A DNA stretch of 9,130 bases from an uncultured Bacilli bacterium (GTDB lineage: Bacteria > Bacillota_I > Bacilli_A > RFN20 > CAG-449): positions 1 through 9,130 of the forward strand of contig CANQDY010000047.1 of the NCBI GenBank assembly GCA_947593895.1, in the 5' to 3' direction. Under the pieces are notes generated by a model, which worked only from the letters and a program-made list of their open reading frames with translations, did no database searches and had not been told where the DNA came from. The translations under genes and the position numbers were made by a program. Shown piece by piece: positions 1-6,206 of this stretch; positions within the stretch are counted from its first letter, which is position 1; every line of letters starts with the position of its first letter.

Positions 1-721
1 TGCTCGTGAAATCGCTAATAAGAGAGCATTAAATGCAAAAGAAAAAGACATGCGTGTTACTTCAGCTTTATCTTTAGATGATTTATATAATCAAATTAAG
101 GAAGGTGAAGTTAAAACTATTAATGTTATTATTAGAGCGGATGTTCAAGGATCAGTCGAAGCAGTTAAGAGTTCACTTTTAAAAATTGATGTTGAAGGTG
201 TCAAGATCAATGTTATTCGCGCAACAGCAGGATCGATTACTCAATCTGATGTTATTTTAGCTAGTGCATCAAACGCAATTATTTATGGATTTAATGTTCG
301 TCCTGATGCCATGGTAAGAGCTAAAGCTTTAGAAGAGCATGTTGAAATAAGATTACATACTATCATTTATGCATTAATTGAAGAAATTGAATCTGCAATG
401 AAAGGAATGCTAAAACCGATTGAAAAAGAAGTAGTCATTGGACAAGCAGAAATTCGTTCGTTATTTAAAGCAAGTAAAGTTGGAACAATTGCTGGAGCGA
501 TGGTTATAGAAGGTTTATTAAAGAGAGATTCGTTAATTCGTTTAATCCGTAATGGTATTGTAGTTTATACAGGTAAACTTGGATCATTAAAGAGATTTAA
601 AGATGATGTAAGTAAAGTTAGTTCTGGATTTGAATGTGGATTTACAATTGAGAATTATAATGATATTAAAGAAGGAGATATTGTTGAAGCATATGAAATT
701 CAACAAATTGCAAGAAACTAA
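1..721 (+). CDS. infB: Translation initiation factor IF-2, C-terminal part (5'-truncated by window edge)
   Basis: The reading frame is open from base 2, so the gene enters from the left. The Met at 50 is internal and not a start. About 239 C-terminal residues are visible. Recognisable IF2 signatures, in order, are IIRADVQGSVEA (domain III), FNVRPDA, AMKGMLKP, IGQAE-R, SKVGTIAG, LKRFKDDV and the closing IENYNDIKEGDIVEAYE. This is the region after the GTPase domain, covering domains III to C2, the last of which binds the formyl-Met end of initiator tRNA on the 30S subunit. The stop TAA shares its last A with the ATG of rbfA, the usual infB-rbfA coupling. The G-domain lies outside the window. 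Family identity is very secure from these motifs. Confidence 0.98.
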   Translation, partial: AREIANKRALNAKEKDMRVTSALSLDDLYNQIKEGEVKTINVIIRADVQGSVEAVKSSLLKIDVEGVKINVIRATAGSITQSDVILASASNAIIYGFNVRPDAMVRAKALEEHVEIRLHTIIYALIEEIESAMKGMLKPIEKEVVIGQAEIRSLFKASKVGTIAGAMVIEGLLKRDSLIRLIRNGIVVYTGKLGSLKRFKDDVSKVSSGFECGFTIENYNDIKEGDIVEAYEIQQIARN

Positions 722-1062
722 TGGCAAATAAACAAGAAAGAATTGCATCTTTAATACAAAAAAATATCACAGATATCATTATGTATGAATTAAAAAATCC
801 AATTATGAAACTTGTTAGTGTCAATGGTTGTGATGTTAATCACGATAATTCATATGCGAAGATTTATGTCTCTCATCTTGATTTAAAAAAGATTGATGAG
901 GCAGTTAAAGATTTAAATGATGCTAAAGGATTTATTAGAAGTTCCTTAGCAAAGAAGATGGATATGTACAAAGTTCCAGAATTAGTTTTTATAAAAGATG
1001 ACACCTATGATAAAGCAAAACGTATCGATGATATTATTTCGGGATTAAAAAAAAGATATTAA
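721..1062 (+). CDS. rbfA: Ribosome-binding factor A (30S maturation)
   Basis: This encodes 113 residues, normal for RbfA, a small KH-like protein that binds the 30S subunit during late 16S rRNA 5'-end maturation and cold adaptation. Visible family features are the N-terminal QERIASLIQKNI helix, the ELKNP segment, the central strand around YAKIYVS, and the C-terminal VPELVFIKDDTYDKA-RIDDII block. The ATG overlaps the infB stop by one base (TAATG), and no good Shine-Dalgarno sequence precedes it. Translation is therefore probably coupled to infB. The gene is followed directly by a strong terminator. The truB-ribF genes that often follow in Firmicutes are not present here, so the infB operon ends at rbfA. 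Confidence 0.96.
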   Translation: MANKQERIASLIQKNITDIIMYELKNPIMKLVSVNGCDVNHDNSYAKIYVSHLDLKKIDEAVKDLNDAKGFIRSSLAKKMDMYKVPELVFIKDDTYDKAKRIDDIISGLKKRY

Positions 1063-1092
1063 AAATAGTATCTATAAGAATGAAATTAAAAA

Positions 1093-1119
1093 GCAGTAAG
1101 AGATGTCTTACTGCATTTT
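1093..1119 (+). terminator. Rho-independent terminator of infB-rbfA
   Basis: A perfect 9-bp stem GCAGTAAGA (1093-1101) pairs with TCTTACTGC (1106-1114) across a 4-base loop. It is followed by an interrupted T tract on the plus strand, and lies about 30 bases after the rbfA stop. Confidence 0.9.
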
Positions 1120-1130
1120 AATTTTATTTA

Positions 1131-1154
1131 AAAAAACCAGTCGTTTGACTGATT
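1131..1154 (-). terminator. Rho-independent terminator of rpsT
   Basis: Read on the minus strand, AATCAGTC-AAAC-GACTGGTT forms an 8-bp stem including one G-U pair, followed by a run of T. It sits just after the rpsT stop codon, tail-to-tail with the rbfA terminator. Confidence 0.85.
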
Positions 1155-1164
1155 AATTTATATA

Positions 1165-1425
1165 TTAAAGTTTGTTAACTAAAAGTTGTAAATGAGCCTT
1201 TTGTCTTGCTGCAGTATTTTTGTGTTGAATGCCTTTGCTAACTGAAGCATCAATATAAGAGAATGCATTTGGAAGAAGAGATAAAGCTACATCTTTATTT
1301 CCTTCTTTAACTGCCATTTCAACTTTTTTAATCGCAGTTCTCATTGCTGATTTATAAGAAGCATTAGCGCTACGAGATTTCTCATTAGTTTTTGCTCTTT
1401 TAATTTGTGATTTAATATTTGCCAT
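1165..1425 (-). CDS. rpsT: 30S ribosomal protein S20
   Basis: This encodes 86 residues, typical for bacterial S20, a primary 16S rRNA-binding protein of the 30S subunit. The start MANIKSQIKRAKTNEKSR and the C-terminal block KGIQHKNTAARQKAHLQ are the standard S20 signatures, and the composition is highly basic and helical. The ATG is preceded on the minus strand by AGAGGTGA at 8-base spacing. It is a single-gene unit with its own sigma-A-type promoter and terminator. It is divergent from gpr, the same arrangement as rpsT/gpr in Bacillus subtilis. S20 can be controlled by its own product in some bacteria, but no leader structure is evident here. Confidence 0.98.
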   Translation of the reverse strand: MANIKSQIKRAKTNEKSRSANASYKSAMRTAIKKVEMAVKEGNKDVALSLLPNAFSYIDASVSKGIQHKNTAARQKAHLQLLVNKL

Positions 1426-1432
1426 TTTAGTT

Positions 1433-1440
1433 CACCTCTT
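1433..1440 (-). promoter_or_regulatory. rpsT ribosome-binding site
   Basis: The minus strand reads AAGAGGTG ahead of the rpsT ATG. It is a strong match to the anti-Shine-Dalgarno sequence and fixes the start at 1425. Confidence 0.85.
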
Positions 1441-1458
1441 TCGTATTTCGACTTAACA

Positions 1459-1487
1459 AATATATCATAGTTTTAATGTTCTTTCAA
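1459..1487 (-). promoter_or_regulatory. Sigma-A-type promoter of rpsT
   Basis: On the minus strand, TTGAAA (1487-1482) and TATATT (1464-1459) are separated by exactly 17 bases, close to the housekeeping consensus. The distance to the start codon leaves a short leader. Confidence 0.7.
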
Positions 1488-1514
1488 TAATTTTATATGT
1501 TTTTGTAAATGCTA
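1484..1514 (+). promoter_or_regulatory. Candidate forespore (sigma-G-like) promoter of gpr
   Basis: TCAATA (1484-1489) and AATGCTA (1508-1514) are 18 bases apart. They resemble the sigma-G pattern of a TGAATA-like -35 and a CATnnTA -10, with one mismatch each. The -35 overlaps the -35 of the divergent rpsT promoter. It is suggestive only, because the surroundings are very AT-rich. Confidence 0.3.
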
Positions 1515-1537
1515 TATTTATAGGGAGATTTATAATT

Positions 1538-2338
1538 ATGAAAAGAAATTTTTATTATGATATAGCTGATGAGCTATTTGAATATGAAGATATTGGAAAA
1601 TATGCGACGATGAAAAAACTTGAGCAAGTTAATTTTTCAATTACTGAAACTACATTTAATACTAGTAGAAATCCATTTAATAAAGAAAAGGGAATTTATT
1701 GCTCATTTAATTTTAATGATTTAGATGATGACAAAACATATAAAAAACTTTGCAAATATCTAACAAAATACCTAAATGCATTTATTTTTGAATTAACTAA
1801 AAAAGATAAACCTAGTATTCTTTTTGTTGGACTTGGTAATGAAAACTATATTCCTGATTCATTAGGACCAAGTGTAGTTAAAAATATTAATGCAAACTAT
1901 TTTTTTAAAAAGCAAATTGGTTGTTTAGTTCCTGGAGTTATGGCATCTACTGGAATGGAAACTGCAGATATTGTTAAAGGGGTTTTGAAATGCCATAATT
2001 ATGATTTAGTTATCGTCATTGATTCATTAGCAACTGCATCAATTAAAAGATTAAATAAAACCATTCAAATTACTGATACTGGTATAAGTCCTGGAAGTGG
2101 AGTAAACAATTTTAGAAAACCATTAACATATAAAGAATTAAAAGTTAAAGTGTTAACTATTGGGATAGCGACAGTGATACCATATCAAAAAATAATTGAA
2201 GAGTACTTAACCAATCATCATATTAAGCAAAAAGTTAGTGATAACATTGATTTAATTTTTACCACTAAAGAGATTGAGCATCAAATTGATTATTTATCGA
2301 TGCTTCTTGTAAAAGTTATAAATGATGTAATTAATTAA
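1538..2338 (+). CDS. gpr: GPR germination protease (spore SASP endopeptidase), short form
   Basis: This encodes 266 residues. GPR degrades small acid-soluble DNA-protecting proteins when spores germinate. It is made as a zymogen in the forespore. Family blocks seen are FVGLGNENYIPDSLGP (about 96-111), PGVMASTGMETADIVKG (132-148), VIDSLATASIKRLN (160-173) and ITDTGISPGSGVNN (178-191). Asp107 and Asp162 are plausible equivalents of the essential aspartates reported for Bacillus GPR. The protein is much shorter than Bacillus GPR (about 370 residues). The part after the core is reduced to about 60 residues, and the N-terminus is short and divergent. The RBS GGGAG stands 10 bases before the ATG. 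The divergent rpsT neighbour supports orthology. It implies an endospore former, or a recent descendant of one. Confidence 0.9.
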   Translation: MKRNFYYDIADELFEYEDIGKYATMKKLEQVNFSITETTFNTSRNPFNKEKGIYCSFNFNDLDDDKTYKKLCKYLTKYLNAFIFELTKKDKPSILFVGLGNENYIPDSLGPSVVKNINANYFFKKQIGCLVPGVMASTGMETADIVKGVLKCHNYDLVIVIDSLATASIKRLNKTIQITDTGISPGSGVNNFRKPLTYKELKVKVLTIGIATVIPYQKIIEEYLTNHHIKQKVSDNIDLIFTTKEIEHQIDYLSMLLVKVINDVIN

Positions 2339-2393
2339 AATATGACAAAATTTTTAAAATTTGCATTTTAAAATATTTATCGAGGTATTTATT

Positions 2394-2708
2394 ATGAAGA
2401 ACTTTATTAAGGACGTACTAATATTTTTAGTTGTAATGGTATTTGTGACTTTATTAATTCAAAATTCCTCAACTCAAAATAAAAATCTTGATCAACTAAA
2501 TGTTCAAGAAAACATTGACTTGTTTGAAGATGAAATTAGTCAAGGAAATCAAATTAATGATGGACAAGTCAATGAAGAAAGAGAAGAAGGAAAACCTAGT
2601 GGTAACTTTTTTTCAAAAATTGTTAATGGATTCGCTAATATTTTTACAAAGATAATCAATTTTTTAATGAAGTTAATCATGCGTCTTGTTTCAGTTTTTA
2701 TTGCCTAA
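2394..2708 (+). CDS. Small membrane-anchored protein in the spoIIP/yqxA position (function unknown)
   Basis: The start chosen is ATG 2394, eight bases after GAGG (2382-2385). A TTG 11 codons upstream is in frame but has no ribosome-binding site. The protein has 104 residues. Residues 8-23 form a hydrophobic membrane helix. Residues 31-68 are acidic, Gln/Asn-rich and probably disordered. Residues 72-104 form a basic amphipathic or hydrophobic helix with regular Ile/Phe/Leu spacing. In B. subtilis the genes after gpr are spoIIP and then yqxA. SpoIIP amidase motifs are absent here, but the layout of an N-terminal anchor, polar middle and amphipathic tail recalls YqxA-type (DUF3679) proteins. That link is inference from position and architecture only. 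It lies 55 bases after gpr and is probably co-transcribed. Confidence 0.75.
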   Translation: MKNFIKDVLIFLVVMVFVTLLIQNSSTQNKNLDQLNVQENIDLFEDEISQGNQINDGQVNEEREEGKPSGNFFSKIVNGFANIFTKIINFLMKLIMRLVSVFIA

Positions 2709-2719
2709 TCTTAAATATT

Positions 2720-2735
2720 ACATTAAAATTAATGT
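2720..2735 (+). other. Small hairpin before the fmt ribosome-binding site
   Basis: ACATTA-AAAT-TAATGT is a 6-bp perfect inverted repeat. It ends one base before GGTGGTGA (2737-2744), the fmt Shine-Dalgarno site. It is AT-only apart from one C-G pair and may be incidental. Confidence 0.3.
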
Positions 2736-2750
2736 CGGTGGTGATTATTT

Positions 2751-3686
2751 ATGAAAAATTATCCACGAATTGCTTTTATGGGTACACCGAAAATTGCAAG
2801 TTATATTCTAGAAGGATTGATTGAGCAAGGATATAATATTGTTTTAGTTGTGGCAAATGAAGATAAACCAATTGGAAGAAAAGGGAATATAGAAATGGTT
2901 CCAACTAAAGTGATTGCAAAAAAGTATGATATTGAAGTTTTTCAACCACATAAAATTCGTTTAGATTATCAAAGAATTAGGGAACTTAATCCTGATTTAA
3001 TTATTACTTGTGCCTATGGTCAAATTGTTCCTCAAGGTCTACTTGATATTCCTCATCTTGGAGCAATTAATGTTCATGGATCACTTTTACCAAAATATCG
3101 AGGTGCCTCACCAATTCAACAGGCATTAATCAATAATGATACTATTACCGGTGTTACCATTATGGAAATGATTGATAAAATGGATGCTGGCAGAATGTAT
3201 TGTAAAAAAGAAATTGCTATTGATGATGAAGAAAATTATTCTTCTTTATATGATAAAATGATGAAAAATGGACTTGAATTATTGCTTGAAATGCTTCCAA
3301 ATTATATTGAAGGAAAAAATAAAGGTATTGAACAAGATGAAACACAAGCGACATTTTGTAACAAAATTTCTAAAGAGCAAGAGCATTTAAATGTTAATGA
3401 TTCACTTGATAAATTTTTAGGTTGGGTTAAAGGGTTATCGTATAAACCGGGTGGTTACTTGCTATGGAATAACCAGGTTTTTAAAATTTTAAAGGCAAAG
3501 ATAAAAAACCATCTAGTTAAAGGACAGATTGGTGAGATTGTTGAATGCGATAAGAATAATTTAACTTTACAATTAAAAGATGGTCAATTATCTTTACTTG
3601 AAGTGCAAAAGCAAGGTAAAAGCCGAATGACCTATAAAGATTTTGTAAATGGAAATAAGAATTTTTTACACACTATTTTAAAGTAA
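2751..3686 (+). CDS. fmt: Methionyl-tRNA formyltransferase
   Basis: This encodes 311 residues, the normal Fmt length. It transfers the formyl group of 10-formyl-tetrahydrofolate to Met-tRNA(fMet), giving the initiator recognised by IF2. Visible are the N-terminal Rossmann start RIAFMGTPKIASYIL, the ITCAYGQIVP segment, the signature NVHGSLLPKYRGASPIQQAL carrying the catalytic Asn-His, GVTIMEMIDKMDAG, and the C-terminal tRNA-binding domain with LSYKPGGYLLW. The RBS GGTGGTGA is 6 bases before the ATG. In many Firmicutes fmt sits with priA/def/rsmB, whereas here it follows gpr and the small membrane protein. Its last 9 bases overlap the 3' end of the convergent mocR-type gene, and no terminator is visible between them. 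Confidence 0.97.
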   Translation: MKNYPRIAFMGTPKIASYILEGLIEQGYNIVLVVANEDKPIGRKGNIEMVPTKVIAKKYDIEVFQPHKIRLDYQRIRELNPDLIITCAYGQIVPQGLLDIPHLGAINVHGSLLPKYRGASPIQQALINNDTITGVTIMEMIDKMDAGRMYCKKEIAIDDEENYSSLYDKMMKNGLELLLEMLPNYIEGKNKGIEQDETQATFCNKISKEQEHLNVNDSLDKFLGWVKGLSYKPGGYLLWNNQVFKILKAKIKNHLVKGQIGEIVECDKNNLTLQLKDGQLSLLEVQKQGKSRMTYKDFVNGNKNFLHTILK

Positions 3687-5027
3687 AGAATCATAAATTA
3701 TATTAAATAATAAATTTAAGCTATCGTTGAGTTTATTATATTTTATTGAATAATAAAATAAGACGATAGTTTTATTGTTTTGATTTATTGTTGAATAGTC
3801 TTCTAAAAAATGTATTTTAATTGAATTCTTTACAAATTCTTCTTTTAATTTATAATAATCACATGGCTTATTAATATTAATTAAAAATGATAGTTTGTTT
3901 GCTATGAAATTGATATAGTTAATTTTTTTTAAATAATCCTCAATTAGTTTCTTTTTTTCATCGTTTACTTTTTTTAATTTATGTAAATGACGATAAAAAT
4001 AACCATTTTTGATAAACTCTGCTAAAATATTTTGGTCTAATGTTGATATTGATGAAGAAGAATAATTGTAAATTTTATTGTATTTTTCTTTTAAATGGGA
4101 AGGAATTATTAAATAACTAATTCTTAATCCTGGACATATTGTATGAGAAAAACTCCCATAGTAAAATACTCTGGTATTATCTAAACTATACAGAACTGTT
4201 TCAATCTTGTGCTTATTAATGAGATCACAATCAAAATCATCTTCTAGAATATATTTGATACTGCTTGATAGTAATTGGTTTTTTCTTTTCAAACTCATTT
4301 TTATTCCAAGAGGAAATTGATTATAAGGAATTGTATATATTAAATCGTTTTTTCGATTATCAATAATTAATCCTTCATTATCAGTGGAGTAGTAATTTAT
4401 TTTAACATTCTTTTTTTTAAAGTACTGGTTAACTTTTAAATAAGAGTATTCCTCGATACCGACTTCTTTAATATCAACTAAATTAAATATAATATCTAAA
4501 GCTTCTTCTAAAGTCGAAATGATAATAATATTACTTGTTTTAACATCGATTCCTTTAGTTTGATAAAGATAATTACTAATTACTTCTTTAAAGTTTAAAT
4601 TACCTTGCTTTGAGGATTTAGTAATCCAAATTGTGGGATTGTTAGATATGATATCAGAACAAATTTTTTTAAAAGTAAAAAATGGAAAAAGACTTGAATC
4701 AATATTTTCGGAAGTAAAATCATAAGCAATATCGTTTTTTAATTCTTCATTCTGAACTTTTTCTTTTTGATAGTTATAATGGTTGATATTATTACTAACA
4801 AAATATCCTGATTTTTCTTTTGAATAAATGTATTCTTCAGTAAGAAGTAAGGAATAACTATTAATAATTGTATTAATTGAAACTTTAAGAAAATCCGCCA
4901 GAAGACGCTTTGATGGTAATTTTTCATTTGCTTTTAAACGATTAGTAATAATATCGTTTTTGATTGTACGATAAATTGTAATGTATTTTGCCTCTTTATC
5001 ATTAAAGTTAACATTTATTTGATACAT
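3678..5027 (-). CDS. MocR-type GntR regulator with degenerate aminotransferase-like domain
   Basis: This encodes 449 residues. Residues 10-78 form a GntR winged helix (IYRTIKNDII, LPSKRLLADFLKVS, TIINSYSLLLTEEYI, SGYFV). Residues 100-449 match a fold-type I aminotransferase domain, as in MocR/PdxR/GabR regulators. NQFPLGIKMS (236-245), ILEDDFDCDL (260-269) and PGLRISYLIIP (299-309) are preserved. The PLP lysine of the usual GTFSK motif is His295 here (GSFSH). The usual TSG(A/S)QQAL phosphate-binding block reads STLEEALDI (171-179). A normal PLP Schiff base is therefore not possible at this site. RBS AAGGA lies 7 bases upstream of ATG 5027. It is divergent from the ECF S gene and shares an operator-like palindrome with it. 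It is probably its regulator and autoregulated. The ligand is unknown. Confidence 0.88.
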   Translation of the reverse strand: MYQINVNFNDKEAKYITIYRTIKNDIITNRLKANEKLPSKRLLADFLKVSINTIINSYSLLLTEEYIYSKEKSGYFVSNNINHYNYQKEKVQNEELKNDIAYDFTSENIDSSLFPFFTFKKICSDIISNNPTIWITKSSKQGNLNFKEVISNYLYQTKGIDVKTSNIIIISTLEEALDIIFNLVDIKEVGIEEYSYLKVNQYFKKKNVKINYYSTDNEGLIIDNRKNDLIYTIPYNQFPLGIKMSLKRKNQLLSSSIKYILEDDFDCDLINKHKIETVLYSLDNTRVFYYGSFSHTICPGLRISYLIIPSHLKEKYNKIYNYSSSSISTLDQNILAEFIKNGYFYRHLHKLKKVNDEKKKLIEDYLKKINYINFIANKLSFLININKPCDYYKLKEEFVKNSIKIHFLEDYSTINQNNKTIVLFYYSIKYNKLNDSLNLLFNIIYDSLL

Positions 5028-5034
5028 ATCTGGT
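5028..5034. promoter_or_regulatory. Extra operator half-site between mocR-type RBS and start codon
   Basis: ATCTGGT repeats the left arm of the nearby palindrome (5052-5058) in the same orientation, exactly 24 bp away. It occupies the whole spacer between the regulator's AAGGA (5035-5039, minus strand) and its ATG. Binding there would fit autorepression. Confidence 0.45.
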
Positions 5035-5052
5035 TCCTTATAAATAAATAAA

Positions 5053-5075
5053 TCTGGTAGTTATATAGTACCAGA
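5053..5075. promoter_or_regulatory. Palindromic operator candidate in the divergent mocR-type/ECF promoter region
   Basis: TCTGGTA (5053-5059) and TACCAGA (5069-5075) form a perfect 7-bp inverted repeat with a 9-base AT-rich centre (TATAGT on plus, TATAAC on minus as possible -10 elements). It lies in the 84-bp gap shared by the regulator and the ECF S component. The TACCA core recalls the ATACCA repeats known for GabR, but I make no claim that the ligand is the same. Confidence 0.6.
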
Positions 5076-5111
5076 AAAGAGAATAGAATAAAAGAGAAAG
5101 TTGGTGAATGT

Positions 5112-5945
5112 ATGACTGGAATATCAAAAAGTAAAAAAACAATTTATTTTATGATTTTAGTGGGATTATTTTCGTGTTTATGTTTTATTGGTACAACTTA
5201 TTTATACATACCAATGGGAAGTAAAATCCATTTAGGCAATTTTTTTTGTCTAATTGCTGGACTTCTTTGTGGAGGATTAGTTGGTGGCTTATCAGGTGCA
5301 ATCGGAATGGGTCTATCTGATTTAATTTGTTCATATGGACCAGATACAATTATTAGAACTATTATTGTAAAATTTGCATTAGGATTTTTTGTAGGAACTA
5401 TGTTTCGTTACCTTTTAAAACAAAAGAAGAATTTTAAATGGCCATCGCTAATGATTGGTTTAATATTTCTAATATTGTTTATAACTTTTTTGACATTATA
5501 TGTTGTCTATGATGGAGTAATTTTAATAGGAGAAAGGAAATTTACCATTAATATTGGACTTGTAATTTCTCTTTCAGTGATATCGATTTTCTTCATATTT
5601 ATTTTCTTTTTGATAAGAAAAATGAAGTTAGTAATTTGTTGTGTGATTGTAACCACAAGTATTGGTATGTTTATAAATGTCCTTCTTGAGTTTTTATTAA
5701 AGATACCATTTAAAATGTTACTTGCTTCTTTGAACTTTGAACAAGCAGTAATATATGCTTTTACTAGTCTTCCTTCGGCATTATTTACTGCAGTTATGAC
5801 TACAATATTTATTGGATTTGTATATTTTCCAATTTATTATGCGACTTGTAAGGTAAATTGTTTAAATGATTTATATGATACAATTAATGAGATTACGACT
5901 TTAGAGAAGAGAGATAAAATTGGGCGAGATGAGCCTAAAATTTAG
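5112..5945 (+). CDS. ECF transporter S component (vitamin-type substrate-binding membrane protein), enlarged
   Basis: This encodes 277 residues, almost entirely hydrophobic. The first 100 match PF07155/PF12822-type S components: a first helix at 11-32, then IPMGSKIHLGNFFCLIAGLL (33-52), then the Gly-rich GGLVGGLSGAIGMGLSDLI (54-72) and a helix at 80-102. S components are usually about 180-200 residues with six helices. Here two additional hydrophobic stretches (about 112-133 and 146-168), joined by a short polar loop, lie in the middle before the last two helices (173-195, 213-240) and a charged cytosolic tail. The partner ATPases and EcfT are not in the window, so it presumably uses a shared ECF module. 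Divergence from a MocR-type regulator suggests vitamin B6-like cargo by analogy with PdxU systems. This is unproven. The RBS is GGTGA with short spacing. Confidence 0.82.
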   Translation: MTGISKSKKTIYFMILVGLFSCLCFIGTTYLYIPMGSKIHLGNFFCLIAGLLCGGLVGGLSGAIGMGLSDLICSYGPDTIIRTIIVKFALGFFVGTMFRYLLKQKKNFKWPSLMIGLIFLILFITFLTLYVVYDGVILIGERKFTINIGLVISLSVISIFFIFIFFLIRKMKLVICCVIVTTSIGMFINVLLEFLLKIPFKMLLASLNFEQAVIYAFTSLPSALFTAVMTTIFIGFVYFPIYYATCKVNCLNDLYDTINEITTLEKRDKIGRDEPKI

Positions 5946-5961
5946 ATTAATACCCAATTTT
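5916..5961 (+). other. Long-loop inverted repeat spanning the ECF S gene stop codon
   Basis: AAAATTGGG (5916-5924) and CCCAATTTT (5953-5961) are perfect 9-bp complements enclosing 28 bases that include the TAG stop and a first GGC/GCC mini-hairpin. It could fold in the 3' end of the mRNA. Confidence 0.5.
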
Positions 5962-5988
5962 GTTGAAAATAGGCGAAAGTAGCCTAAA
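5923..5988 (+). repeat. Two copies of a 17-bp hairpin-forming repeat, 49 bp apart
   Basis: GGCGAGATGAGCCTAAA (5923-5939) and GGCGAAAGTAGCCTAAA (5972-5988) differ at three loop positions. Both keep the stem GGC...GCC, and copy 2 extends it to AGGC...GCCT. The first copy lies in the last codons of the ECF S gene and the second in its 3' UTR. Confidence 0.6.
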
Positions 5989-6036
5989 TTATAAATCTCA
6001 TACATATGATATAGTGTAAGACACCTCTAGGACATG

Positions 6037-6067
6037 GCAAGGCTAAGAAGCCTTGCTTTTAATTTTT
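6037..6067 (+). terminator. Rho-independent terminator after the ECF S component gene
   Basis: GCAAGGCT (6037-6044), loop AAGA and AGCCTTGC (6049-6056) make a perfect GC-rich 8-bp stem, followed by TTTTAATTTTT. It is the strongest hairpin in the window. It lies about 90 bases after the stop, leaving room for the structured 3' UTR. Confidence 0.9.
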
Positions 6068-6095
6068 GGAGTTAAATTTATCTTAATAATTTTTT

Positions 6096-6116
6096 AAGTC
6101 AATTATAGACTTTTTT
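6096..6116 (+). terminator. Weak second terminator-like hairpin
   Basis: AAGTC (6096-6100) and GACTT (6108-6112) surround a 7-base loop, and the run of T continues to 6116. The stem is only five pairs, so it may be a back-up terminator or chance. Confidence 0.3.
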
Positions 6117-6143
6117 GCAATCTATTAATTCATAATAAATAAC

Positions 6144-6172
6144 TTGAAGAAATACTGGCGATAATATATTCT
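6144..6172 (+). promoter_or_regulatory. Tentative promoter of the Na/phosphate symporter gene
   Basis: TTGAAG (6144-6149) is followed after 15 bases by TATATT (6165-6170), or after 17 bases by TATTCT (6167-6172). Neither combination is fully canonical, but this is the best match upstream of the start at 6207. Confidence 0.35.
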
Positions 6173-6206
6173 AAGTATTGTACTACGAAATTGATAGGAG
6201 TATTTT

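Noticed and set aside
50..52. ATG at 50 as start of a short infB-like protein.
   Set aside because: The frame is open to base 2 and the upstream residues fit IF2, so the gene is simply cut by the window edge. An internal IF2 start cannot be judged from here.
4739..4927. 62-codon open frame on the minus strand.
   Set aside because: It lies wholly inside the MocR-type gene in another frame, has no protein-family features, and is a shadow frame in Lys/Ile-rich sequence.
5962..6036. Possible riboswitch ahead of the Na/phosphate symporter gene.
   Set aside because: I could not match TPP, FMN, SAM, purine, preQ1, guanidine or fluoride consensus elements. The hairpin and terminator are closer to the end of the preceding gene and are separated from the symporter by about 140 bases.
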